Shown piece by piece: positions 20,066 to 29,223 of a DNA stretch of 64,000 nt. The notes beneath the pieces are model-generated. The model saw only the letters and a program-made list of their open reading frames with translations. It ran no database searches and had not been told where the DNA came from. The first letter of the stretch is position 1. Every line of letters begins with the position of its first letter. This stretch comes from Streptacidiphilus melanogenes (lineage in GTDB: Bacteria > Actinomycetota > Actinomycetes > Streptomycetales > Streptomycetaceae). The position numbers and the translations under genes are program-made. Location of the stretch: contig NZ_BBPP01000021.1 in the NCBI RefSeq assembly GCF_000787835.1, forward strand, positions 61,137-125,136, read 5' to 3'.

Positions 20066-20230
20066 CGTCGCTCACGTCCCTGTCCTGGATCCTGGAACTG
20101 TCGGCGTTGCCACCGTAGGAACGGCGGTCCCCGCGCGGATCACCCCGCGTGGGTGAGTGCGGGCGCGCGGCGGCCCGGTCGAGGGCCCGTCGACCTGCGC
20201 GGGGTGAAGAATCGTGAGGTGAGGGCGTCG

Positions 20231-20713
20231 ATGGAACAGGGCGGGGACCGCGAACGCACGGACTACACCGGCGCGGTCTACGGCTCGCTGCTGGCCGCGT
20301 CCGTGATCGCCGCGTCCGACGTGAGCGCGCACCACGCGCGCCTCTCGATCATCGTGCTGCTGCTCGTCACTGGAGTCGTGTTCTGGCTGGCCCACGTCTA
20401 CGCCCATGTGGCGGGCGAGCGCGAGGCCGGGAAGCCGGTCAGCTGGCAGCGGGCCCGCAGGATCGGGCGGCACGAGTGGTCCATCGTCGAGGCCGCGGTC
20501 CTGCCGGCGCTGGCCGTGCTGGTCAGCCCGTGGCTCGGGTCCGCCGACGAAGCCTGGCTGGCCCTCGGCGTCGCGATCACGCAACAGGTCGTCTGGGCGA
20601 CGCTCGGTGCGCGGCGCGCCGGGGCGTCGAGGCCGCAGATGGCCGTCGAGGCGGCGGTCAACCTCTCGCTGGGGCTGCTGATCGTGGTCGCCAAGGTCGC
20701 CGTCGGCCACTGA
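20231..20713 (+). CDS. Hypothetical integral membrane protein
   Basis: 160 residues with about four hydrophobic segments (roughly 14-30, 37-57, 88-108 and 132-155). No family recognised. The ATG has GGTGAGGG five bases upstream; an in-frame GTG at 20204 would add nine residues. It is divergent from the MFS gene. Confidence 0.7.
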   Translation: MEQGGDRERTDYTGAVYGSLLAASVIAASDVSAHHARLSIIVLLLVTGVVFWLAHVYAHVAGEREAGKPVSWQRARRIGRHEWSIVEAAVLPALAVLVSPWLGSADEAWLALGVAITQQVVWATLGARRAGASRPQMAVEAAVNLSLGLLIVVAKVAVGH

Positions 20714-20720
20714 ACGGACC

Positions 20721-20759
20721 GTCGGGTCCGGGGCGCCCAGGGGGGTGCCCCGACCCGAC
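20721..20759. terminator. Hairpin terminator between convergent genes
   Basis: A roughly 16-bp stem with one bulge and one G-U pair (GTCGGGT/ACCCGAC outer part, GGGGCGCC/GGTGCCCC inner part) between the membrane protein and SHOCT genes. Confidence 0.65.
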
Positions 20760-20783
20760 CGTGTCGACCCGACCGTGTCGCCC

Positions 20784-21188
20784 TCAGGCGGCCAGGACGT
20801 GCTCCTTGGCGCTCTGGTACTCGGCCTCGGTGAGGTCGCCGTGCTGTCGCAGCTCCGCGAGCTGGGCCAGTTCCTCCGCCTGGCTCCTGGGCTTCGCGTC
20901 CGGGCTGGTCGTGGCTGCCTCCTTGACGTAGGCACGGAAGTCCTTCTCGGCCTGCTCGGAACGCGCCATCTCGCGCTCGCCCATGCCCTTGCCGCGTGCG
21001 ATGAGGTAGACGAAGACCCCCAGGAACGGCAGGACCAGTACGAAGACCGACCAACCGGCCTTGCCCCAGCCGCTCACGGAGTCATCCCGGAACAGGTCGG
21101 CGAAGACCCGGAACAGCAGGAAGAACCACATGACCCACAGAAAGACCCACATGGTGGTGAAGAAGACATTGAGCAGCGGGTAGTTCAT
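20784..21188 (-). CDS. PLDc_N / SHOCT-domain membrane protein
   Basis: 134 residues. Two N-terminal hydrophobic segments (about 5-25 and 44-64, with WSVFVLVLPFLGVFVYLIARG typical of the phospholipase-D nuclease N-terminal module) and a C-terminal SHOCT motif (ELAQLAELRQHGDLTEAEYQSAK). SHOCT segments are short oligomerisation or peptide-binding modules. GAGGAGAGGG precedes the ATG. It is divergent from the LuxR regulator; a second SHOCT protein lies 4 kb away at 25106. Confidence 0.85.
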   Translation of the reverse strand: MNYPLLNVFFTTMWVFLWVMWFFLLFRVFADLFRDDSVSGWGKAGWSVFVLVLPFLGVFVYLIARGKGMGEREMARSEQAEKDFRAYVKEAATTSPDAKPRSQAEELAQLAELRQHGDLTEAEYQSAKEHVLAA

Positions 21189-21469
21189 CGCCCTCTCCTC
21201 GCTCGACGACGTTGCTGCCTCCACTTCCGCACGGCGCGCCCTCGCACGCACCACCCGTTCCGGGTGAATCCCCGCTCGGCCAGCGCCTTCGGACGGTCGG
21301 TGTCACCATGGTCGGGGAGCAGACGGGCCGTGTTCCCCTCGCTCCGACTGGGGCCGTTGGTCCCTGACGTGGAGCCCATGAGGCCCTTCGAGGGTGGTGC
21401 GCGCGAAACGACACTCATGGTGAAGCGGTCGCGGACGTTCTGTCCGCCCTGAGCCTGGCGGTGAGCACC

Positions 21470-24178
21470 ATGCCCCGTCCCTTCAGCACGCCGAGCAGCG
21501 ACCCGATCATGGTCGCCCGGTTCGCCGTCCCGGTGCTGCCCCCGACCTACGTGCGCCGCCCCGCGCTGGTGCGGCGGCTGGCGGAGGGCGTGCAGGGCCC
21601 GTTGGTGCTGGTCACCGGCCCGGCCGGGGCGGGCAAGACGCTGCTGGTCGCCGACTGGTTCCGCAACGGGCGCGGCGGCGGCGCGGGCCGTGCGGCCTGG
21701 CTGACCCTGGAGCGGCCCGACGACGAGCCGGGCCTGTTCTGGGCCTACGTCCTGCAGGCGCTGCAGCACCACGGCGTGGCACTGCCCCCCGACATCACCG
21801 CCCCGGCCGACGCCGGGGAGGCCGACGAGGCGCTGCTGGGCCGGCTGGCCGCGCACCTCCAGGCTCGGGAACCCTCCGACCGGCCGGTGGTGCTGGTGCT
21901 GGACGAGTTCGAGCGGATCGGGTCACCGGAGATCGCCGCCGGGCTGCACGAGCTGCTCCGGCACGCGGGCGCCGGCCTCAGGCTCGTCCTGGTCAGTCGC
22001 AGCGAACCGCTGCTGCCGCTGCACCGCTACCGCGTCTCGGGCGAGTTGACGTCCCTGCGGGCCGCCGATCTCGCCTTCTCTGCGGACGACTCGGCCGCGC
22101 TGTTCGGGGCGCACGGGCTGACCGTCCCCGAGGAGTCGGTGCGCGCCCTCACCACCCGGATGGGCGGTTGGGCCGCGGGCCTGCGGCTGGCGGCACTCGC
22201 CGCCCAGGAGGCGCCGGACGCCGAGGCGTGCCTGCGCGACTTCGAGGCCGGGCAGAGCACCATCGCCGACTTCCTCACCAACGAGGTCTTCGCGACACAG
22301 TCCCCGGAGACCCAGGACCTGCTGCTGCGCACCTGCATCCTGGACCAGGTCCACCCCGACCTGGCGGACGCGCTCACCGGACGCCGCGACGGCGCCCGGA
22401 TCCTGGCCGACCTGCACCGCGCCAACGCCTTCGTCACCCCGGTGGGCCACTCCTGGTACCGGCACCATCCGCTCTTCGCGGAGATCGTGCGGATCCGTCT
22501 GCACGTCTGGCAGCCCGGCCTGGAACGCGAGCTCCACGCACGCGCGGCCCGCTGGCTCGGCGAGCAGGGGCAGACCGTTTCCGCGCTCGCCCACGCCGCC
22601 GAGGCCGAGGACTGGGAGTTCGCCGCCACGCTGCTCATCCGCACGCTCGCGATCGGGCGGCTGCTGGAGGGCCGCGACGCCGAGCGCCTGTTCCAGTTGT
22701 TCGCCGCCATGCCCCGGGAGACCCCGGGACCCGCCCCGGCGCTGGTGCGGGCGGCCCTCGCCCTGGCCCGGCAGGACGCCGACCAGGCGGCCGTGCACCT
22801 GCGGGGCGCCGACGAGGCGCTGCAGCACCTCGATGATCAACAGGCCACGCCGCCCCAGGGCTCAGCCGCGCAGACCACCGCGCTGCGCCTGACCGCCGCG
22901 TGCCTGCGGGTGCTCGCGGCCAGGCTGCACGGCTCGGCCGCGTCCGCGGAGGCCGCCGCCGACGAGGCGGCCGAGCTGCGCGCGCAGCTGCCCCAGGAGC
23001 TGGTGGACGAACACCCGGAGCTGTCCGCCCATCTGATGGGCGACCTCGGTGCGGTCCTGCTGCGGGACGGCCGCTTCGCCGAGGCCCGGCGGGCGCTGGT
23101 CGCCGCCGCCGAGGCGCCCGACGCCCCGGGGACGGCGCAGCTGCGGCACGAGTCCCTCAGCTGGCTCGGCCTCATCGACGTCCTCGACGGCCGCCTGGCC
23201 CGGGCCGAGGCGCGGGCACGGGCCGCCGTGACCGAGGCGGAACGCTCCGGACTGCGCCGCGGCACCGGCACCCGCGCCGGACAGCTCGTCCTGGCGGAGG
23301 TGGCCATCGACCGCGGCGAACTCGAAGCGGCGGACGCCGAACTGCGCCGCGCGGACGCCGTGTCGGGCGACCGCGCCGACCCGGTGGTCACCCAGGAGCT
23401 GTCCGTCGCCCGCTCCCGGCTGATGCTCGCCAAGGGGGAGCCGGACGCGGCGCTGCACGCCCTGCAGGAAGGGGAGAAGGCCGTCCCCGAGGGGGCGGGG
23501 GCGCCCTGGCTGGCGGACAGGGTCGCGGCCACCGCCTCGACCGCCCTGCTCGCGGCGGGCCGCCCCGACGCGGCGATCGACGCCCTCTGCGACGCGGACC
23601 CGCGGGCCCCGGAGCCGGCGGTCGCCTCGGCGCGCGCCCGGCTCGCCTGCGGTCAGCCGGAGACGGCCTTGCGCGACCTCGGAGACCTCGGGCCGCGCCA
23701 CGGCGGCGGCTCGGTGGTCGACGTGCAGGCCCTGCTCACCCGCGCCCAGGCGGCCGACGCCCTCGGCGACCCGGCCGGAGCGCGGCGGCTGGTGCGACGG
23801 GCCCTGGCCGCGGCCGACGCCGAACGGCTCTGGCTGCCGTTCCGCCTCGCGTCCCCCTGGCTGCGCCGGGTGCTGCGCGGTGACCGGGCGCTCACCAGCG
23901 CGTACGCCTGGCTGCCGTCCGACCTGTGCCCGGCCCCGTCCCCGCCCGGTTCCGGAGCCGCCGCAGCCGGGCTCCCGGTGGTGGTCGAGCCGCTGACGGA
24001 ACGGGAACACCAGGTGCTGGAACGGGCCGCGGAGCTGATGTCCACCGAGGAGATCGCGGCCGACCTGCACCTGTCCGTCAACACCGTGAAGACGCACCTG
24101 AAGAGCATCAACCGCAAGCTCGGGGCCGGGCGCCGGGGCGAGGCGGTCCGGCGTGCGCGCCTCCTGAAGCTCCTGTGA
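21470..24178 (+). CDS. Large ATP-binding LuxR (LAL/MalT-type) regulator
   Basis: 902 residues (905 from an in-frame GTG at 21461, where GGTGAG would instead serve as the ribosome-binding site of the ATG at 21470). Order: a STAND-type ATPase with Walker A GPAGAGKT (about residues 50-57) and Walker B VVLVLDEFE (about 140), a long TPR-like helical middle (about 380-800), and a C-terminal LuxR helix-turn-helix (LTEREHQVLERAAEL, IAADLHLSVNTVKTHLKSIN). LAL regulators activate sugar or secondary-metabolite genes after inducer and ATP binding. Its likely partners are the adjacent SHOCT/DUF6325 genes. Confidence 0.9.
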   Translation: MPRPFSTPSSDPIMVARFAVPVLPPTYVRRPALVRRLAEGVQGPLVLVTGPAGAGKTLLVADWFRNGRGGGAGRAAWLTLERPDDEPGLFWAYVLQALQHHGVALPPDITAPADAGEADEALLGRLAAHLQAREPSDRPVVLVLDEFERIGSPEIAAGLHELLRHAGAGLRLVLVSRSEPLLPLHRYRVSGELTSLRAADLAFSADDSAALFGAHGLTVPEESVRALTTRMGGWAAGLRLAALAAQEAPDAEACLRDFEAGQSTIADFLTNEVFATQSPETQDLLLRTCILDQVHPDLADALTGRRDGARILADLHRANAFVTPVGHSWYRHHPLFAEIVRIRLHVWQPGLERELHARAARWLGEQGQTVSALAHAAEAEDWEFAATLLIRTLAIGRLLEGRDAERLFQLFAAMPRETPGPAPALVRAALALARQDADQAAVHLRGADEALQHLDDQQATPPQGSAAQTTALRLTAACLRVLAARLHGSAASAEAAADEAAELRAQLPQELVDEHPELSAHLMGDLGAVLLRDGRFAEARRALVAAAEAPDAPGTAQLRHESLSWLGLIDVLDGRLARAEARARAAVTEAERSGLRRGTGTRAGQLVLAEVAIDRGELEAADAELRRADAVSGDRADPVVTQELSVARSRLMLAKGEPDAALHALQEGEKAVPEGAGAPWLADRVAATASTALLAAGRPDAAIDALCDADPRAPEPAVASARARLACGQPETALRDLGDLGPRHGGGSVVDVQALLTRAQAADALGDPAGARRLVRRALAAADAERLWLPFRLASPWLRRVLRGDRALTSAYAWLPSDLCPAPSPPGSGAAAAGLPVVVEPLTEREHQVLERAAELMSTEEIAADLHLSVNTVKTHLKSINRKLGAGRRGEAVRRARLLKLL

Positions 24179-24204
24179 GACCGAGGCTCCGGTCAGGAGC
24201 GTGG

Positions 24205-24405
24205 TCAGTCGGGCAGGCGGCGCATCTCGGTGACCCGCAGGCCGAAGGCCTGGAAGCGGTTGAGCAGGCCGTAGAGGTGCGCGTCGTCCGTGATCTGGCC
24301 GAACAGGATGGTCTGGTTCGGTACGAAGACTCCTTCCAGCTCCGGAAAAGCCTCGTGCAGGGTGGTCTCCACCATCAGCCCCTCGACGCGGATCTCGTAG
24401 CGCAT
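24205..24405 (-). CDS. Hypothetical 66-residue protein
   Basis: Starts MRYEIRVEGLMVETTL and ends RVTEMRRLPD, with a beta-alpha-beta look. GGGAGGAG lies before the ATG, so it is well supported as a gene. No family recognised with certainty. It is convergent with the LuxR gene (26 bases apart) and divergent from the DUF6325 gene. Confidence 0.75.
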   Translation of the reverse strand: MRYEIRVEGLMVETTLHEAFPELEGVFVPNQTILFGQITDDAHLYGLLNRFQAFGLRVTEMRRLPD

Positions 24406-24621
24406 GTGACTCCTCCCGGCCGTGGATCCGAGGAGTTCCGGCAGCCCCGGCTTCGGGGAACCCGCCATCTCTCCACCGTGCTGCCGACTCCTCCGCACCG
24501 GGTCACCCACGAGGGGTGATCCCCCGGCCCGTCGCCAGGGGGTTACGTCGACAACGGGTGCTGGACGAGGAGCCGGTGCCGCGCGGGCCGCACATCCCGC
24601 CGCACATCTGGAGGAGGAGAC

Positions 24622-25068
24622 GTGACCACAGAATTCAACGAGATGGGACCGATCGACTACCTGATCGTCGAGTTCCCGGGCAGCCGGATGACCGGTGAGG
24701 GGCTGCCGCTCCTGGTCGACCTGGTGGACCGGGGCATCATCCGGATCCTCGACCTGGCGTTCATCCGCAAGGAGAGCGACGGCACGCTGACGGGGCTTCA
24801 GATCGCCGACTTCGACAGCGACGGCGAACTCGACCTCGCCGTGTTCGAGGGGGTCTCCTCCGGCCTGCTGGGCGCGGACGACCTGGAGGAGGCCACCTCG
24901 ATCCTTTCGCCCGGCGACTCCGCCGGAATCCTGGTCTACGAGAACCTCTGGGCCGCGCCCTTCGCCGCAGCGCTGCGCCGGGGCGGCGCCCACCTCGTCG
25001 CCGGAGGGCGGATCCCGGTGCAGGAGATCCTCGCGACGCTCGACGAACTGGATGCCGCCACGGCGTGA
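24622..25068 (+). CDS. DUF6325-like protein
   Basis: 148 residues: MGPIDYLIVEFPGS, LLVDLVDRGIIRILDLAFI, SDGTLTGLQIADFDSD and AGILVYENLWAAPFAAALR. This is the pattern of actinobacterial DUF6325 proteins, whose function is unknown (related in layout to DUF1269 membrane-associated stress proteins). GTG start preceded by GAGGAGGAGA. It lies 37 bases upstream of a SHOCT protein gene and probably forms an operon with it. Confidence 0.8.
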   Translation: MTTEFNEMGPIDYLIVEFPGSRMTGEGLPLLVDLVDRGIIRILDLAFIRKESDGTLTGLQIADFDSDGELDLAVFEGVSSGLLGADDLEEATSILSPGDSAGILVYENLWAAPFAAALRRGGAHLVAGGRIPVQEILATLDELDAATA

Positions 25069-25105
25069 TCCGCCGCCCGTCCACCGACTCCGAAGGGAGC
25101 ACACC

Positions 25106-25405
25106 ATGCCTGGACTGATCCGGGGCGTCGCCCGCACGGCCGCCATCGCAGGCACGGCCACGGCCGTCTCCAACCGCGTCTCGCGCCGGCAGGCCGGCCG
25201 CTGGGCCGAGCAGGAGCAGCGCGAGTACGAGGCCTCGGCGCAGGCCAACTACCCGCCGCCCCAGGCCGCGCCCGCCGCGCCCGCCGCCTCCGGCGGCGAC
25301 ATGGACAGCAAGCTCGCCCAGCTGCAGCAACTGGGCGCGCTCAAGGAGCAGGGGGTGCTGACCGACGCCGAGTTCGCCGCCCAGAAGGCCCGCATCCTCG
25401 GATAG
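25106..25405 (+). CDS. SHOCT-domain protein
   Basis: 99 residues. The N-terminal region is basic and Ala-rich (IRGVARTAAIAGTATAVSNRVSRR), followed by a Pro/Ala linker and a C-terminal SHOCT motif (LAQLQQLGALKEQGVLTDAEF). AAGGGAG precedes the ATG. Likely co-transcribed with the DUF6325 gene. Confidence 0.85.
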   Translation: MPGLIRGVARTAAIAGTATAVSNRVSRRQAGRWAEQEQREYEASAQANYPPPQAAPAAPAASGGDMDSKLAQLQQLGALKEQGVLTDAEFAAQKARILG

Positions 25406-25485
25406 CAACCCGCGTCCAGGAGGCGCCCGCAGAGTGACGGACGGGCCCGGCGGCACGGGCTTGCGTCGCCGGCCCGGCCCGGGCG

Positions 25486-26802
25486 TCAGCCTTCGGGCTG
25501 CTGGAGCGGGCCGAGCCGGCGGCGTCGCGGCGTGACGGGCATGGCGGCGCTCTCCCGGAGCCCCGGGCCGACCTCCGGGTCGGCGGCGGCCCGTTCGTAC
25601 CAGCGTCCGTAGCGGGCGGCGAGCAGAGCCGCCGAGGCGCCGTGCAGCAGCACGCTCAGCCCGACGGTGACCGCGACCACCTGGCTGATCAGCCCCACGC
25701 CCTGGATCGGCTCCTCGGCGACGAGCAGGCCGAAGACGACCGAGGCGAGCCCGCGCGGGCCGAACCAGCCGACATACGCCACCGTCGGCCGCTTCAGGTG
25801 GCTCCCGACCAGGGAGAGCGCGACGGGGACCATCCTGATCACGGTGAGGCTCAGCAGGGCGTAGCCGACCACGGACCAGCTGAGGTGCTGCAGGGCGGGA
25901 CCGAGCAGCACCGCGCCGAAGAACAGCAGGCTGAGCATGGCCAGCAGGCCGCCGAGGTCCTCGGCCAGCTCGGTCGTGTCGGCCGGCTCGACGGCCGGCC
26001 TCCCCCTGTCGCGAAAGACGCCGGAGAAGGCGAAACCCGCCACCCAGGCCGCGATGAAGCCGCTGCCGTGGGTGACGGCGGCCAGCGTGTACGCCCCGAC
26101 GGCCGCGGCGAGAACGAAGATCTCACGCCAGTCCCGGGCGACCCAGCCGTGGTCGAAGGACGCCTTGAGGAGTCGCCCGCCGACCCCGCCGACGGCGAGT
26201 CCGAGAGCGGGGCTGAGCAGCAGGGCGCTCCAGATCGTCTCGGCCATGCCTTCGTGGGCGTAGGAGGTGCCGGGGATGGCCGCCAGGAAGACCACGAAGA
26301 AGGGCAGCACCAGGCCGTCGTTCAGTCCGCTCTCCACGTTGAGCGTCTGACGGACCAGGCTCGGCACCCGCGGATCGGAGATGGCGCTCTTGCCGAGGGC
26401 CGCATCGGTGGGCGCGAGGACCGCTCCCACCAGCGCGCACTCCCAGAGCGTCAGTCCAGGGAAGAGCGGCCGGGCCAGGAGCCAGCCTGCCCCGATGGTG
26501 AGGGCGAGTCCCACCGTCAGCAGCCGTCCGGCCAGGGTTCCCTCGCTGCGCAGCTCCGCCGGACGCACCGTCGAGGCGTCGACGAACAGCACCAGGGTCA
26601 GGGCGGCCTCCGCCAGGGTGCGCAGTGGTCCGCTGTCGTGCGTAAGGCTCACCAGGCCGAGGCCGACCGGCCCCATCGCGATGCCGAAGGCGACGAACAC
26701 CAGCGCGTCGGACACCGGGGTTCCGGCCAGTCTGCGTGAGACGAGCGCGTAGCCGGCGGCGACACCCGCGACAGCAGCCCCCGTCCAGCCGGCGTCCGTC
26801 AT
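25486..26802 (-). CDS. Cation:proton antiporter (CPA1/NhaP-like)
   Basis: 438 residues with about 12 hydrophobic segments. Core motif VGAVLAPTDAALGKSAIS (the unwound TD segment) and NVESGLNDGLVLPFF with the conserved Asn-Asp pair of the ion site. It exchanges Na+ or K+ for protons at the membrane. The start at the ATG 26802 begins just before the first helix. The upstream ribosome-binding site is weak. It is divergent from the next membrane protein gene and ends with an RRRRLGPLQQ-type tail. Confidence 0.9.
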   Translation of the reverse strand: MTDAGWTGAAVAGVAAGYALVSRRLAGTPVSDALVFVAFGIAMGPVGLGLVSLTHDSGPLRTLAEAALTLVLFVDASTVRPAELRSEGTLAGRLLTVGLALTIGAGWLLARPLFPGLTLWECALVGAVLAPTDAALGKSAISDPRVPSLVRQTLNVESGLNDGLVLPFFVVFLAAIPGTSYAHEGMAETIWSALLLSPALGLAVGGVGGRLLKASFDHGWVARDWREIFVLAAAVGAYTLAAVTHGSGFIAAWVAGFAFSGVFRDRGRPAVEPADTTELAEDLGGLLAMLSLLFFGAVLLGPALQHLSWSVVGYALLSLTVIRMVPVALSLVGSHLKRPTVAYVGWFGPRGLASVVFGLLVAEEPIQGVGLISQVVAVTVGLSVLLHGASAALLAARYGRWYERAAADPEVGPGLRESAAMPVTPRRRRLGPLQQPEG

Positions 26803-26987
26803 GGAGCCAACTCTGCGCCACACCGGCTGGGCCCTCCGGCATCGACACGTGGGCCTTCCGGGTGGTGGGCCCGATCCGACCGCTGCAGGCGCCGCTGCAC
26901 CCGACCGGGCCAGTCCCTGTCGCCGACCCGCCGGGGGGCCCCTTTCCTGGGATGAGGACGACCCTGACGGCCAGGACGGAGCAGCAC

Positions 26988-28400
26988 ATGGCGCCACCGG
27001 ACGACGGGTCCGAGCCGGGGTCCGAACCCGGGTCCGAGCCGGAGCCGCGGCCTACCGGGTCCGGCGAACTGGAGGAGTTGCGACAGCGGATCGCCCAGTT
27101 GGAATCCCGCGCCGCGCCCGTCCAACGGGAACACCACCGGATGCGGGCCACCGGATCGGCGGTGCTGATCGTGCTGGCGGCGATCCTCTCACTGCTGGCC
27201 GTGGTGTCGGTGTGGGCGCGCGACCAGGTGACCGACACCAACCGCTTCGTCGCGACGATGGCGCCGCTGGCGAGCGACCCGCACGTGCAGAGCGCGCTGA
27301 CCACCCGGGTGACCAACGTGGTGGTGCAGCAGATCGACGTGCCCGCGCTGGTGAGCCAGCTCTCCTCGGCCGCCTCGCAGAAGGGCGTCCCGCCGAAGGC
27401 GGCGAACCTGATCGGCTCGCTCAGCGGCCCGATCGGCAGCGGCATCACCAGTCTGGTCGGCACGGTCGTGAACAAGGTCGTCACCAGTCCGGCCTTCGCC
27501 ACGCTGTGGACCAACGCGCTGCGTGCCGCCCACTCCTCCATGGTCAAGGCGCTGACGGGCGAGGGCGGTGGGACGGTCTCGCTTCAGAACAACCAGGTCA
27601 CCATCGATCTGGGGCCGATCATCGAGCAGGTCAAGACGCAGTTGGAGAACGCGGGACTCGGTCTGGTGGCGAAGCTCCCAGCGATCCATCCGACGTTCAC
27701 CGTCTACTCGTCGAAGTCGATCGGGAAGCTCAAGTCCTACCTGCGGCTGCTGGACATCGCCGGCAACTGGATGCCGGTGATCGCGGTTCTCGTCGCGGCG
27801 GCGGGCGTCTACCTGGCCCGGGACCGCAGACGGGCGCTGATCGGGGCGACGGTGGCGATCGCGGTGGCCATGCTGGTGCTGGGCGTCGCGCTCGCGGTCT
27901 TCCGCGGCTACTTCCTCGACCAGCTCCCGCCCGGCGTCAACTCCGGAGCGGCGGGTGCGGTCTTCGACGCGTTGGTGCACTTCCTGCGGGTCACCGTGCG
28001 GGCGGTCGGGGTGCTCGCGGTGCTGGTCGCTCTCGGCGCGTTCTTCATCGGCCCCTCGCGCGCCGCCACCTTCGTCCGGGCGGCGTCCAGCACCGGGCTC
28101 AGCGGCGTCCGGCAGGCGGCGGAGCAGGTGGGCTTCCGGGCCGGACCGGTCGAGCGGTTCGTGCGCCGCTTCAAGCACTGGATCGGGGTGGCGATCCTGC
28201 TGATCGCCGCGCTCGTCTTCGTCTTCTGGGACCACCCCACCGGGATGGTCGTGTTCTGGTTCGCGTTCGTCGTCCTCATCGCCTTCGGCATCCGCGAGTT
28301 CCTTGCCCCCGGCCCGGGTCTCGCCGAACTGCGGCAGAACACGGCGGCCGGGCCCGGCGGCGAGGGATCACCCGTCCGGCCGCCCCCGGCCGCGTCCTGA
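26988..28400 (+). CDS. Hypothetical membrane protein
   Basis: 470 residues: an acidic, Pro-rich N terminus, a predicted coiled coil (ELEELRQRIAQLESR), TM1 (about 54-75), a 220-residue extracytoplasmic region, then TM helices near 260, 285, 340 and two close together near 400-435. GGAG lies seven bases before the ATG; an ATG at 26952 would add 12 residues. I recognise no domain. Seen architecture suggests an envelope protein. Confidence 0.75.
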   Translation: MAPPDDGSEPGSEPGSEPEPRPTGSGELEELRQRIAQLESRAAPVQREHHRMRATGSAVLIVLAAILSLLAVVSVWARDQVTDTNRFVATMAPLASDPHVQSALTTRVTNVVVQQIDVPALVSQLSSAASQKGVPPKAANLIGSLSGPIGSGITSLVGTVVNKVVTSPAFATLWTNALRAAHSSMVKALTGEGGGTVSLQNNQVTIDLGPIIEQVKTQLENAGLGLVAKLPAIHPTFTVYSSKSIGKLKSYLRLLDIAGNWMPVIAVLVAAAGVYLARDRRRALIGATVAIAVAMLVLGVALAVFRGYFLDQLPPGVNSGAAGAVFDALVHFLRVTVRAVGVLAVLVALGAFFIGPSRAATFVRAASSTGLSGVRQAAEQVGFRAGPVERFVRRFKHWIGVAILLIAALVFVFWDHPTGMVVFWFAFVVLIAFGIREFLAPGPGLAELRQNTAAGPGGEGSPVRPPPAAS

Positions 28401-28494
28401 CCGGCCGTTCGCGACGGGCGTCCTAGATTCGACACGAGGCAAGCGGCCAGCGAAGGGCACCGCGTACTCGGCGACGGCCGGCGCGGCCCCCGTC

Positions 28495-29079
28495 AGGTCG
28501 TGCTCCCACCCTGCTTGAGATCGCCGGGCTCGACGCGGCCGGAACTGCCACCCGGCACCCCGCGCTGAAGGGCCGTTCGCTGATGCCGGTGCTGCACAGC
28601 GGATCGGTGCGCGAGGCGGCCCTGAACGCCGTGGAGTCGATCACGACGCTGGACGCCTCCTTCTGGTTCGAGTTCGCCGACCCCGAGGCGCCTGGACGGG
28701 TGGCCCCGGCGACCTGCGGCCCGACTGGGAGAAGCGCGGCTTCCTGCGCGGCTGCAGCGACGAGCGCTACACCTTCGGCCGTTACTTCTCCCCGCTGCGC
28801 CCGAACCGTCCGGCCGACACCGAGGCGCTGCTGGCCGACAACGACGTCGTCCTCTACGACCGCGAGCAGGACCCCGCCGAGATGCGGAACCTGGCCGCCG
28901 ACCCGGCCCACCGCGAACTGGTCGAGCGCTACCGGGCGCTGCTGGAGGGCCTCATCGACGCCGAGATCGGCAGCGACACCCGGGCCTGGGTCACCGAGCG
29001 TCCCCGCCTGCTCGGATGGCCCACCTGGCACGGCGACCGCCCCGAGGCGCTCGCCTCGGGCGGCGGGGGACCCCGCTGA
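28495..29079 (+). pseudogene. Sulfatase (arylsulfatase A-like), C-terminal remnant with frameshift
   Basis: The first frame encodes PPTLLEIAGLDAAG, KGRSLMPVLHSG and a Trp/Phe-rich stretch; near 28690-28720 the frame changes to DLRPDWEKRGFLRG, DERYTFGRYFSPL, NDVVLYDREQDPAEMRNLA and WVTERPRLLGWP. Both parts match the C-terminal third of sulfatases. The catalytic CxPxR formylglycine motif and the N-terminal two thirds are missing, so it cannot be active. Confidence 0.75.
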
Positions 29080-29223
29080 GCCGTCAGGAGTGCCCCGCCG
29101 GGGCAGCCTTGTCGCCTTCGGCAGCCCAACCGCGAAGATCGGGTGTCCGACCGGGCCTGCCCCGGCCCCGGCCGCATCGCGCATCGTCGGGCGGCCGTGG
29201 GGCCGCCCGGCCGGGAGGCCGCC

